A program made the translations under genes and the position numbers. A stretch of DNA of 9,659 nt from positions 1 through 9,659 of the forward strand of contig CAYWTX010000023.1 of the NCBI GenBank assembly GCA_964461295.1, read 5' to 3'. Under the pieces are notes generated by a model that had not been told where the DNA came from, made no database searches, and saw nothing but the letters and a program-made list of their open reading frames with translations. This stretch comes from CAYWTX01 sp964461295. Its GTDB lineage: Bacteria > Planctomycetota > Phycisphaerae > SM23-33. Shown here piece after piece: positions 1-5,841 of this stretch (positions are counted from its first letter, which is position 1; every line of letters begins with the position of its first letter).

Positions 1-1168
1 AAGCCGCTACCTGATCACGATGGTGTACCTGATCGCCGGTAAGCTGGACTTCGACCTCCCGGCCGTCGGCTACCCTACCCACACGGAATAGCGAGGAGGC
101 GTTCTGGATCGCCAATCCGCCGATCAAGCTGGGGTATTCGGTGTAGTCGCACAGCCCCGACCACTGCACGTATCCGGTCACGTCATCGGCGCCGGTCCAG
201 TCGGTGCGGGCGAACGGGCGAATCGAGTGAAGCACCGAATTGCCCGACGCCAGCCCATTCTTCGTGAAGTCCATGAAATTGATGTCGCCGGCAGTCAAGT
301 ACGAGTACCCCACCCCGAAGGAGTGCTTCACGTTCTTGCTCGGCTTGTTGACGAATTCGCTGTCGAACCGCCAGTTGCGCCCGAAGTCCGAACTGGTGAA
401 GTGGTCGTCGTGGATGGCGTCCTCCGACGACTTGTAGCTCTCGTACCCGGCCGAGATGCGCCAACTCCAGTCGCCCTTCACGTCGGCCCAGCGAAGCATG
501 TTGAAGCTGTCGCCGAACTGGTTCCACGTGGTCGAGGCCAGGAACCCCCGACATTCCTCCGGGTCCTTCGTGATGACGTTGATCGTGCCCGTTAGCGCGT
601 TGGCGCCCCACGCCGCGCCGGCGGGGCCGCGAACCACCTCGATCCGCTTGATGTCCTCCATCATCACGGGCTGGCGAAGGAAGTCCATCCCGCCGAAGAT
701 CGGCCGCTCCGCCGACCGCCCGTTTACCAGCAGCAGCGTTCGGTCGCTCCACACCTCGTGGAGTCCCCGCACGCCGACGATGTAGCGGTTGCGGTCCACG
801 CGCAGCACGTCCATGCCCGGGCTGAATTGCAGAATCTCGGGAATGTTCGTCAGCCCGCTGTAATGAATGTCGTCAGCCGTAATCACGCTCACAGGCACCG
901 ACAGCCAGTTTGTCGGCTGCTCGGTGCGGCTGGCGGACACGACCATCGGCACGTCGGCGAACAGCAGCAGTTCGCTGCCCGTCGCCGGTCGCGAAGCCGG
1001 CGCGGCCGAAGGAGGCTTGACGCCGGCTGCGTTCGCGTCCGCGACCTTCGGCGGCTGGGCCGCCGCCAGGCCCGCCAGCAGAAGAACCCCCAGTCCCGCG
1101 GTCCGAGGCGCCAATGCCGTTGCCGCCCGATTCCACTGAACCGCGCCTCGGAGATGCCGTTGAACCAT
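1..1168 (-). CDS. TonB-dependent outer-membrane receptor, N-terminal part (3' end outside window)
   Basis: Outer-membrane receptor for active, TonB-powered uptake; the substrate cannot be told from this part. Translation from the ATG at 1168 gives 389 residues, open to the window edge. Residues 1-38 look like a signal peptide: an arginine-containing start, hydrophobic LGVLLLAGLAAA, then a probable cut after AAA. A Pro/Ala linker follows, then a plug domain at about 78-205. It has the typical motifs: SVITADDIHYSG (94-105), EILQFSPGMDV (111-121), LLLVNGR (145-151), and the strongly conserved IEVVRGPAGAAWGANA (176-191) followed by GTINVITK (194-201). Beta-strand-like barrel sequence follows to residue 389. 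The start is supported by AAAGGAG seven bases upstream. The plug resembles colicin-I-receptor/vitamin-type receptors with no N-terminal signalling domain. No promoter or riboswitch was recognised in the 229-bp leader. The family call is firm; the ligand is unknown. Confidence 0.93.
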   Translation of the reverse strand, partial: MVQRHLRGAVQWNRAATALAPRTAGLGVLLLAGLAAAQPPKVADANAAGVKPPSAAPASRPATGSELLLFADVPMVVSASRTEQPTNWLSVPVSVITADDIHYSGLTNIPEILQFSPGMDVLRVDRNRYIVGVRGLHEVWSDRTLLLVNGRSAERPIFGGMDFLRQPVMMEDIKRIEVVRGPAGAAWGANALTGTINVITKDPEECRGFLASTTWNQFGDSFNMLRWADVKGDWSWRISAGYESYKSSEDAIHDDHFTSSDFGRNWRFDSEFVNKPSKNVKHSFGVGYSYLTAGDINFMDFTKNGLASGNSVLHSIRPFARTDWTGADDVTGYVQWSGLCDYTEYPSLIGGLAIQNASSLFRVGRVADGREVEVQLTGDQVHHRDQVAA

Positions 1169-1175
1169 AGTCGTG

Positions 1176-1182
1176 CTCCTTT
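1176..1182 (-). promoter_or_regulatory. Ribosome binding site of the TonB-dependent receptor gene
   Basis: On the minus strand AAAGGAG ends seven bases before the ATG at 1168. It is one of the clearest Shine-Dalgarno sequences in the window and fixes the receptor start, since the signal peptide begins directly after it. Confidence 0.8.
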
Positions 1183-1397
1183 GCGGGCCAACTTGCCCCA
1201 CACCCCGCCGGTCCTTGAGCCGATAGGATATCCTCTGAATCCCCGCCGATGAACACCTTTCGGAGGCTGATGTCCTGTATCGGGCAGTACCGGAGAGGAA
1301 CATGACCCAAACTTGCCGACAGCGGCAGTCTGAAGCGAGTGCGGCGCCCATGGGTCCGCTGCCCGCAACTGCACATGGGAGACGGAGGGTCGGTTCG

Positions 1398-1697
1398 CTA
1401 ACCAACTCGCGGCGGGAGGCCGTCGTCGCCCGAAGCGGCCGACCGCTCCTTGCCGCCCAGAAGGCGGCGGAGAAGGAGTTCCTCGCCCGATCGGTTCCCC
1501 TCGATGGCGTGGCCTACGAACTGCAACACGTAGCCGCCCACGAAGGAAATCGCGCCCGCGAGCCAGCAGTGGAGGATGAGGAGAACCGGCGCGACGAGGA
1601 AGCAGGCGGGGATGCCCGCCACGTGCAGGGCGAGGCTGGTGCGGTTGAGATGACGGCTGCGCCAGTTGCGGTAGGCTCTCGCGATCATGGGGCGCAT
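1398..1697 (-). CDS. Mpo1-like (DUF962) small membrane protein
   Basis: A 99-residue protein of the Mpo1/DUF962 family. Yeast Mpo1 is an Fe(II)-dependent dioxygenase that shortens 2-hydroxy fatty acids by alpha-oxidation; whether short bacterial relatives do the same is not certain. Family features seen: RNWRSRHLNRTSLALHVAGIP (10-30) with its histidines, two hydrophobic segments (about 29-44 and 47-62), and GYVLQFVGHAIEGNRSGEE (55-73). Its GHAxEGN stretch matches the family's second histidine motif. A charged tail follows. The frame is open upstream to a GTG at 1796, but those 33 extra residues are Pro-rich and unlike the family, so I start at the ATG at 1697; an ATG at 1688 is also possible. 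Neither has a clear ribosome binding site. A TATAAT hexamer overlaps the 1697 ATG. The gene follows the MlaE-like gene after 174 bp and precedes the receptor gene. Confidence 0.8.
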   Translation of the reverse strand: MRPMIARAYRNWRSRHLNRTSLALHVAGIPACFLVAPVLLILHCWLAGAISFVGGYVLQFVGHAIEGNRSGEELLLRRLLGGKERSAASGDDGLPPRVG

Positions 1698-1701
1698 TAT
1701 A
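1696..1701 (-). promoter_or_regulatory. Candidate -10 box (TATAAT) overlapping the start of the Mpo1-like gene
   Basis: The minus strand reads GCTATAATGCGC, a perfect TATAAT whose last two bases are the first two of the ATG at 1697. No convincing -35 hexamer lies 16-18 bases upstream. If active, transcription would begin near 1690, next to the alternative ATG at 1688, and the message would be essentially leaderless. It could also be a chance match. Confidence 0.35.
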
Positions 1702-1871
1702 GCGACGGGGCGGGAGAGGAGAGGAGGATCCGTCGGAGAAGCCGGCGCCTTCCAGAACCCGGCCGCGGGAACCCCAAGGGGCGCTTGGCACGTCACGGCG
1801 GAGCGTGCCGTACCCGGACTCGCGCCGGCTCCGTCGAAACCGGGGACGGCGCGTCACCCTCCCGGCGGACC

Positions 1872-2693
1872 TCACAGCACCGGTACGACGCCGTAGATGT
1901 ACTGGTTGACCGCGTTGAGCAGCATGCCCAGGAAGAAGTCCAGCGTCAGGATCGCCATCGTGGAGGCGACGTAGCTATCGGTGCACGCGCGGCCCACGCC
2001 GGCTGCGCCGGGCGCGCAGTGGAACCCCTTGTAGCAGCTGACGAGGCTGATGGCCGTGCCGAAGAACACGCTCTTGAACGGCCCGTAGAAGATGTCCCAG
2101 TACCCGACGGTGTCGGAGGCATTCCGCCAGAACTCCGCCGCGTTGACGCTGTAGACGTAGACGCTGATTCCGTAGCCGCCGGCGATGCCGACGAAGTTGG
2201 AGTACGTTACCAGCACGGGGATGATCAGCACGCAGGCGAGCAGCCGGGGCACCACCAGCACGCGAATCGGGTCGGTCCCCATCGCCCGCAGCGCATCGAT
2301 CTGCTCGGTCACCCGCATCGTGCCCAGTTCGGCCGTGATGCCGCCCCCCACCCGCCCGGCCAGCAGGATGCCCGTCAGGACCGGCCCAAGCTCCCGAAGC
2401 ACCGACAGGTTGACGATCGTTCCCATCTGCGCCGTCAGGTTCACCGCCTTGAACTGTGCGACAACCTGCACGGCCATCACCATGCCGATAAACGCGCCGG
2501 TAACCGCTACCACCGGAACGCTTCGCGTCCCCACCTCGTAGAGCTGGCGCAGCAACAGCCGCATGTTCTGCCATCGCCACAGCACGTCGGCGATCCAACT
2601 GAACGTCCGGCCGGAGAAGCGGCAGAAATCGCCGAACCCGTCGATGCTGCCGACAACGATCTGTCCAACGGACTGGATCATGGAGGAAGCCAC
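1872..2693 (-). CDS. mlaE: MlaE/YrbE-family lipid ABC transporter permease
   Basis: Inner-membrane permease of the MlaE family, which works with an MlaF ATPase and an MCE-domain MlaD protein to move phospholipids between membranes in diderm bacteria. The 273 residues match the usual length of about 260. Seen: an amphipathic N-terminus; hydrophobic segments at about 58-80, 99-118, 145-175 and 205-220; GAFIGMVMAVQ (66-76); and the signature RELGPVLTGILLAGRVGGG (100-118). AELGTMRVTEQIDALRAMG (121-139) carries the E-Q-x-x-A coupling region that contacts the ATPase. The C-terminal signature is CYKGFHCAPGAAGVGRACTDS (220-240). The start may be GTG at 2693 or ATG at 2681 (269 residues); neither has a strong ribosome binding site, and the GTG lies in a 7-bp repeat array. 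No MlaF, MlaD or other Mla gene is adjacent, which is unusual. It has its own promoter at 2768-2796. Confidence 0.92.
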   Translation of the reverse strand: MASSMIQSVGQIVVGSIDGFGDFCRFSGRTFSWIADVLWRWQNMRLLLRQLYEVGTRSVPVVAVTGAFIGMVMAVQVVAQFKAVNLTAQMGTIVNLSVLRELGPVLTGILLAGRVGGGITAELGTMRVTEQIDALRAMGTDPIRVLVVPRLLACVLIIPVLVTYSNFVGIAGGYGISVYVYSVNAAEFWRNASDTVGYWDIFYGPFKSVFFGTAISLVSCYKGFHCAPGAAGVGRACTDSYVASTMAILTLDFFLGMLLNAVNQYIYGVVPVL

Positions 2694-2724
2694 CAGCCAT
2701 CAACCACCAGCCACCAGCATCCAG
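2690..2724 (+). repeat. Degenerate 7-bp tandem repeat array over the mlaE start
   Basis: Five consecutive heptamers read CCACCAG, CCATCAA, CCACCAG, CCACCAG, CATCCAG. The array overlaps the GTG start of the permease gene. A second looser stretch with 7-base spacing (GCTGACA, then ACTGACG) lies at about 2738-2762. Similar short-unit repeats occur beside the fucosidase start. Confidence 0.6.
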
Positions 2725-2767
2725 ATGAGGCGAGAAGCTGACAGCCGGGAACTGACGGTTGACCCAC

Positions 2768-2796
2768 ATTATTCCGTGGCGAAGGCACGGTGTCGA
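2768..2796 (-). promoter_or_regulatory. Sigma70-like promoter for mlaE
   Basis: On the minus strand the -35 TCGACA (2791-2796) matches TTGACA at five of six positions. The -10 AATAAT (2768-2773) matches TATAAT at five of six, and the spacer is the ideal 17 bases. Transcription would begin near 2761 and give a leader of about 70-80 bases before the permease gene. It lies just downstream of the terminator at 2808-2840, as expected for a new transcription unit. Match by eye only. Confidence 0.55.
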
Positions 2797-2807
2797 GTGT
2801 GCGGCGC

Positions 2808-2840
2808 AAAACAAAAGCCGGTCCCGGTGCCGGGACCGGC
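2808..2840 (-). terminator. Rho-independent terminator
   Basis: A nearly uninterrupted G+C inverted repeat (2817-2840; GCCGGTCCCG paired with CGGGACCGGC around a 4-base loop) is followed on the minus strand by TTTTGTTTT (2816-2808). This is a textbook intrinsic terminator in the minus direction. The nearest upstream minus-strand gene is the fucosidase, ending 287 bp earlier, so it either ends a long 3' untranslated region or an unrecognised small transcript. Confidence 0.85.
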
Positions 2841-3126
2841 CAGGTAGCCGACCAGGCCGCACAACAGACTCGCACGTCCGGCACCGTTGGGGGCCGCGGC
2901 GCATCGGCGGTCTGGGCAGGCCCGATACGCCACAATCCCATCAGCGACGGCGAGCCGGTTGGCCGATGCTGGCAGCCACTTCCGAGGCTCGGTTCGCGCC
3001 GCCAGGGTAGAAGAGCCCGGTGTCAACAGTGTGTCACCACTTCGGAAGAAAGCTGCCGGCTACCGGCCGCCGGCGATCATCTCTTCGCACGGGCCGTGGC
3101 CGCCGACTGGAAGCTGGCAGCCTCCG
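2841..3126. other. Gap between the fucosidase stop and the terminator; no gene recognised
   Basis: Together with the promoter and terminator downstream of it, this makes a 433-bp stretch (2694-3126) with no recognised gene. Short open frames here, such as an 85-codon minus-strand frame at 2769-3026, look like shadows: they run through the terminator and have no ribosome binding site or familiar motif. A small hairpin lies at 3056-3075, GCCGGC on each side of an 8-base loop, followed on the minus strand by AGCTTTCTTCC. It could be a weak first terminator for the fucosidase gene. Near 3105-3122 is a short 7-bp-periodic sequence (GACTGGA, AGCTGGC) like the other spacer repeats. Confidence 0.5.
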
Positions 3127-4371
3127 TCAATCGGGAATCCAGAAGGTCGTCTGCTCGGTGGCGGGGGCCGGCGCGCCCTCCACCTCCAGCACGATCGTCG
3201 TGGCGATGGGGTCGGTCAGCGGCCAGGGCAGGCCGCGGATCACCACCCGGGGGCCCCGCTGCTCGAACGTCAGATCGCGCCCGCCGTCCAGCAGCCGGGC
3301 CGACAGCACCTTGTTCCTCAGTTCCGCCCAGCAGTACTCCGGGCCGGAACTGTGGAACATGTGCAGGTACACCCGCCCGCCCTTGACCGTCACCATCGAG
3401 GAGTTGTTCCACGTGAACGGGCTTCGCCCGGAATCGGCCAACCATTCGCCGTTGCGGGCGAGCCAATCGCCTGCCTCGGCGAGGATGCGGACGGACGGCT
3501 CGGGAATCGTGCCGTCCGCCTTCGGGCCGACGTTCAGCAGCAGGTTGCCGGCCTTGCCCGCCGTGGCGACCAACATGCGGATGACCTCGCGAGCGCTTTT
3601 CCAGTCCCGGTCGCCGGCGTGGTAGCCCCAGTTGCCGTTGAGCGTCATGCAGGCTTCCCAGGAGCCCTCCTTGGCGGTCAGTGACTGCTCCGAGCAGCAA
3701 AAGTCGTACGGCTCGCCGTTGCGTTCGTTGATGAGGATGTCCGGCTGCAAGCGCCGGGCGAGGGCGTTGGCGGCGGCGCCGTCCAGCGGCTGGGGAACGC
3801 AGCCGTCGTACCAGAGCACGTCGATCTTGCCGTAGCGGGTGAGCAGTTCCTCGAGCTGGGCCTGGTAATACGCCACGAATCGCTTCCGCGCCGCCTCGTC
3901 GCTCCAGCCGGTCGGCCAGTCGCGGCAGAACGCGCCGGGGTAATCCCCGTGCGTCCAGTCCGCGGCCGAGAGATACAGCCCGACCCGCAGCCCGGCGTCG
4001 CGCACGGCCCGGACGAACGGGCCGACCAGATCGCGTCGCGGACCCATGCGTGCGGCGTTGAAGTCGGTGGTGGCCGTGTCCCACAACGCGAACCCGTCGT
4101 GATGACGCGCGGTGAGCACGACGTACTTCATGCCGGCCGAGCGGGCCAGGGCTGCCCACTGCCGCGGGTCGTATCGCTCCGCGCGGAAGAGGTCGACGTA
4201 CTTGTGGGCGTACTCGTCCCTGGGGATCCGCTCGCGGTTCATCACCCACTCGCCGCGTGCGGCCGCCGAGTAAGCGCCCCAGTGAATGAACATGCCGTAA
4301 CGAGCCTGGGAGAACCAGGCGGCGCGGGACGACGTGGACTGGCTGACTGGCGGATTGGTTGGTTGGTCCAT
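3127..4371 (-). CDS. Alpha-L-fucosidase, glycoside hydrolase family 29
   Basis: A retaining exo-glycosidase that removes L-fucose from glycans. The 414 residues cover the GH29 catalytic barrel and a C-terminal beta-sandwich remnant. Motifs seen: WFSQARYGMFIHWG (19-32), YVVLTARHHDGFALWD (83-98) with the double-His substrate-binding motif, LYLSAADW (132-139), and IDVLWYDG (183-190), where Asp188 or Asp189 in the WYD motif region is the likely nucleophile. Then comes SWEACMTLNGNWGY (237-250) and GNLLLNVGPKADGTIP (275-290). The WEA/NxxWGY region resembles the subfamily active on branched fucosides. There is no signal peptide or lipobox, so the enzyme is probably cytoplasmic. The frame stays open upstream to 4623, but that extension is antisense-like and crosses a 7-bp repeat array. 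The ATG at 4371 is the last good start before the domain; it has no ribosome binding site. Residues 1-15 are low-complexity and may be repeat-derived. Confidence 0.93.
   Translation of the reverse strand: MDQPTNPPVSQSTSSRAAWFSQARYGMFIHWGAYSAAARGEWVMNRERIPRDEYAHKYVDLFRAERYDPRQWAALARSAGMKYVVLTARHHDGFALWDTATTDFNAARMGPRRDLVGPFVRAVRDAGLRVGLYLSAADWTHGDYPGAFCRDWPTGWSDEAARKRFVAYYQAQLEELLTRYGKIDVLWYDGCVPQPLDGAAANALARRLQPDILINERNGEPYDFCCSEQSLTAKEGSWEACMTLNGNWGYHAGDRDWKSAREVIRMLVATAGKAGNLLLNVGPKADGTIPEPSVRILAEAGDWLARNGEWLADSGRSPFTWNNSSMVTVKGGRVYLHMFHSSGPEYCWAELRNKVLSARLLDGGRDLTFEQRGPRVVIRGLPWPLTDPIATTIVLEVEGAPAPATEQTTFWIPD
4338..4366 (+). repeat. Low-complexity short-unit repeat in the fucosidase N-terminus
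   Basis: The sequence runs GACTGGCT, GACTGGCG, GATTGGTT, GGTTGGTC, four related 8-base units. On the minus strand it encodes the Pro/Thr/Ser/Gln-rich first residues of the fucosidase, ahead of the conserved domain. It nearly touches the heptamer array at 4378, so the two probably arose by the same slippage-prone process. Confidence 0.45.
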
Positions 4372-4377
4372 GGGCCA

Positions 4378-4405
4378 AGTGTCGAGTGTCGAGTGTCGAG
4401 TGTCA
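4378..4405 (+). repeat. Tandem 7-bp repeat array (AGTGTCG x3, AGTGTCA)
   Basis: Four consecutive heptamers, three of them identical AGTGTCG and the last AGTGTCA, lie six bases upstream of the fucosidase ATG. A lone further AGTGTCA is at 4424-4430, and a related GTGTCGAGTGT occurs at 2790-2800 inside the mlaE promoter. The array fills the place where a ribosome binding site would be expected and contains none. Confidence 0.8.
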
Positions 4406-4457
4406 AGCCAACGGCTCCCTCGGAGTGTCAAGGGGGCAAGAGCGACCGCTCGACGCC

Positions 4458-5627
4458 TTATCCCGCCATCACCGCCCGGGCGTCCATCTCGAACAGCAGG
4501 TCGTCGCGGCACACGTCGGCCACCACCGCCACCGCCGGCAGGTTCTCCAGGCCGCGCTCCGCGGCCACCTGGCGGTAGACCTCGGCGTCCTGCTTGCGCT
4601 TCAGGAAGATCGAGGTGTCGCACAGGTTTCGCAGCGCGGCGCCCTTCTGGGCGATCAGGTCCCCGACGATGTCGAACGTGGCGTTGATCTGCCGGGCCAC
4701 GTCGCCCAGGAAGATGCTGCGGCCTTGCTCGTCGATGGCGGCTGTGCCGGAAACAAGCACCTGAGCGTTGTCCTGTTGGCGGATATGCGCCCCTCGCGAG
4801 AAGGACGAACCGTACTTGAAGGCATCCTTCTGGCGGCGGTTGGTCATCTGCTCGACCTGCCCGCCGCGGACGGCCAACAGGTCCATCGCCACCGCGGCGC
4901 CGGTGGGGAAATCACCCTCAATCCCCGTGCTGGCGGGGAGCAATATCGCCGAACCGTTGCCGCTCGGCGAGGCGGCCGGCATGAGGCCGAACTGGCCGTA
5001 CCAGCGCGTCCGCACCGGGTTGAATTCGTTGTACCAGTCCAGGATCTTCGACAGGTAGATCCAGGTGCGGGCGACAGTCTTGTACGAGAGGCCCTGCGAC
5101 AACAGCAGTCGCTGCGCCCGCTCGAACATCCGGTCGGCCTGGTCGGCTCGTCCGGCCCCGGCGGGGCCCTGTAGGTTCTGTAGCAGCAGGAACTCAGTTC
5201 CATCTCGCTGCCAGCAACGCCCAGCCGCCTGTCCGGCCTCATCGCGAACCGTTCGCGCGCCGGATTCGGGACTTCGCCGCACGGCCTGGAGGTTCACGCC
5301 GGCGAAGCCGCCTTCCTCACCCCAGAGCGGACAGCCTTGAATGAAGGTCAGTGGCGTGTCGGCGTCCAGCGACCTGGCCTTCAGCGCCTTGGTCCTGGCC
5401 GCCGTCACGGCCGGGCACGCCGCCAAGCACCCGAACGCCCGCTCGTGCACGATCTCCATCGCCTCCCCATCCACGTAGTCGGCGATCTTCGCGTAGGCTT
5501 CCGCCCCGGCGTCGGCCGCGCTGCACGGGCGAACCACCGATGCGGTGACAAAGGCCTGGCCGGCCCCTGCCGGGGTGATGAAGAGGCGGACGTTGCCCTC
5601 GGATTGGTTCGGTTGCCTTGTCTTCAA
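4458..5627 (-). CDS. Rid-superfamily, chorismatase-like protein (FkbO/Hyg5/XanB2 type)
   Basis: Chorismatases hydrolyse chorismate to a dihydrodiol or to 3-/4-hydroxybenzoate and are built from Rid (YjgF)-like folds. Numbered from the TTG at 5627 (389 residues): a divergent N-terminal Rid-like part (about 12-145), a middle part with RTWIYLSKILDWYNEFNPVR (187-206) and LLPASTGIEG (229-238), and a C-terminal Rid domain (about 280-389) ending with VVADVCRDDLLFEMDA. The WxYL..I..WY..FN..R, PAxTxIxG and C-R-x-D-L-L-x-E motifs are those of chorismatases. The Arg that true RidA deaminases carry after P-A is replaced by Val, so imine deaminase activity is unlikely. I chose TTG at 5627 because GGAG precedes it by six bases and it sits just ahead of the domain. 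An ATG at 5708 would add 27 Arg-rich residues. Close neighbours are ubiB upstream and the fucosidase downstream. The family is fairly sure; the reaction is inferred. Confidence 0.78.
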   Translation of the reverse strand: MKTRQPNQSEGNVRLFITPAGAGQAFVTASVVRPCSAADAGAEAYAKIADYVDGEAMEIVHERAFGCLAACPAVTAARTKALKARSLDADTPLTFIQGCPLWGEEGGFAGVNLQAVRRSPESGARTVRDEAGQAAGRCWQRDGTEFLLLQNLQGPAGAGRADQADRMFERAQRLLLSQGLSYKTVARTWIYLSKILDWYNEFNPVRTRWYGQFGLMPAASPSGNGSAILLPASTGIEGDFPTGAAVAMDLLAVRGGQVEQMTNRRQKDAFKYGSSFSRGAHIRQQDNAQVLVSGTAAIDEQGRSIFLGDVARQINATFDIVGDLIAQKGAALRNLCDTSIFLKRKQDAEVYRQVAAERGLENLPAVAVVADVCRDDLLFEMDARAVMAG

Positions 5628-5841
5628 GCGTTTCTCCAACTTGCGGAACCGGCCTCTCTGGCGATGCCAGGCGCAACACGCCTTCCTCGGCCGAGATTGC
5701 GCCTCCATCCCCGTATAAACCGGAAAACCGGGATAGGTGGCGGTCTGGAACTGCCGGGCCGGCGAAATTCGACCGCGGAGGTCGCCGGAGATGCCCGAGC
5801 AGCCGCCCGGCCCGGCGGGGAAGGTGGTACAGCCGGCGGGC
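5628..5841. other. Intergenic region between ubiB and the chorismatase-like gene
   Basis: It holds an inverted repeat CCGGCGA/TCGCCGG (5759-5765 and 5782-5788) with a nested CGACC/GGTCG stem, about 55 bases after the ubiB stop. There is no T-run, so it is not a standard terminator. On the minus strand GGTTTATACGGGG ends right at the alternative ATG at 5708 and could be a weak -10 box, which would favour the TTG start at 5627. The part 5628-5708 could be coding if the ATG is used. Confidence 0.35.

Noticed and set aside
1..91. Plus-strand frame that looks like a protein C-terminus (SRYLITMVYLIAGKLDFDLP, ending at a TAG)
   Set aside because: The minus-strand reading continues the TonB-dependent receptor without a break (RVADGREVEVQL looks like a barrel strand), so the plus-strand frame is a shadow.
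1171..1397. Riboswitch in the leader of the TonB-dependent receptor (cobalamin or cyclic-di-GMP type)
   Set aside because: The conserved boxes of these classes were not found by eye; only an isolated palindrome AGGATATCCT at 1225-1234 was noted.
1302..2741. 479-codon plus-strand open frame
   Set aside because: It runs antisense over the Mpo1-like and MlaE genes. It is rich in Arg, His, Gln and Asp, as expected from the complement of a high-G+C gene, and has no recognisable domain.
2769..3026. 85-codon minus-strand frame with a small hydrophobic stretch
   Set aside because: It has no ribosome binding site, reads through a strong terminator, and shows no family features.
4378..4405. CRISPR array
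   Set aside because: Units are seven bases, adjacent, with no spacers.
4372..4623. 84-residue N-terminal extension of the fucosidase
   Set aside because: It crosses the heptamer array and overlaps the end of the chorismatase-like gene antisense-style in another frame, and adds Gly/Arg-rich sequence with no family match.
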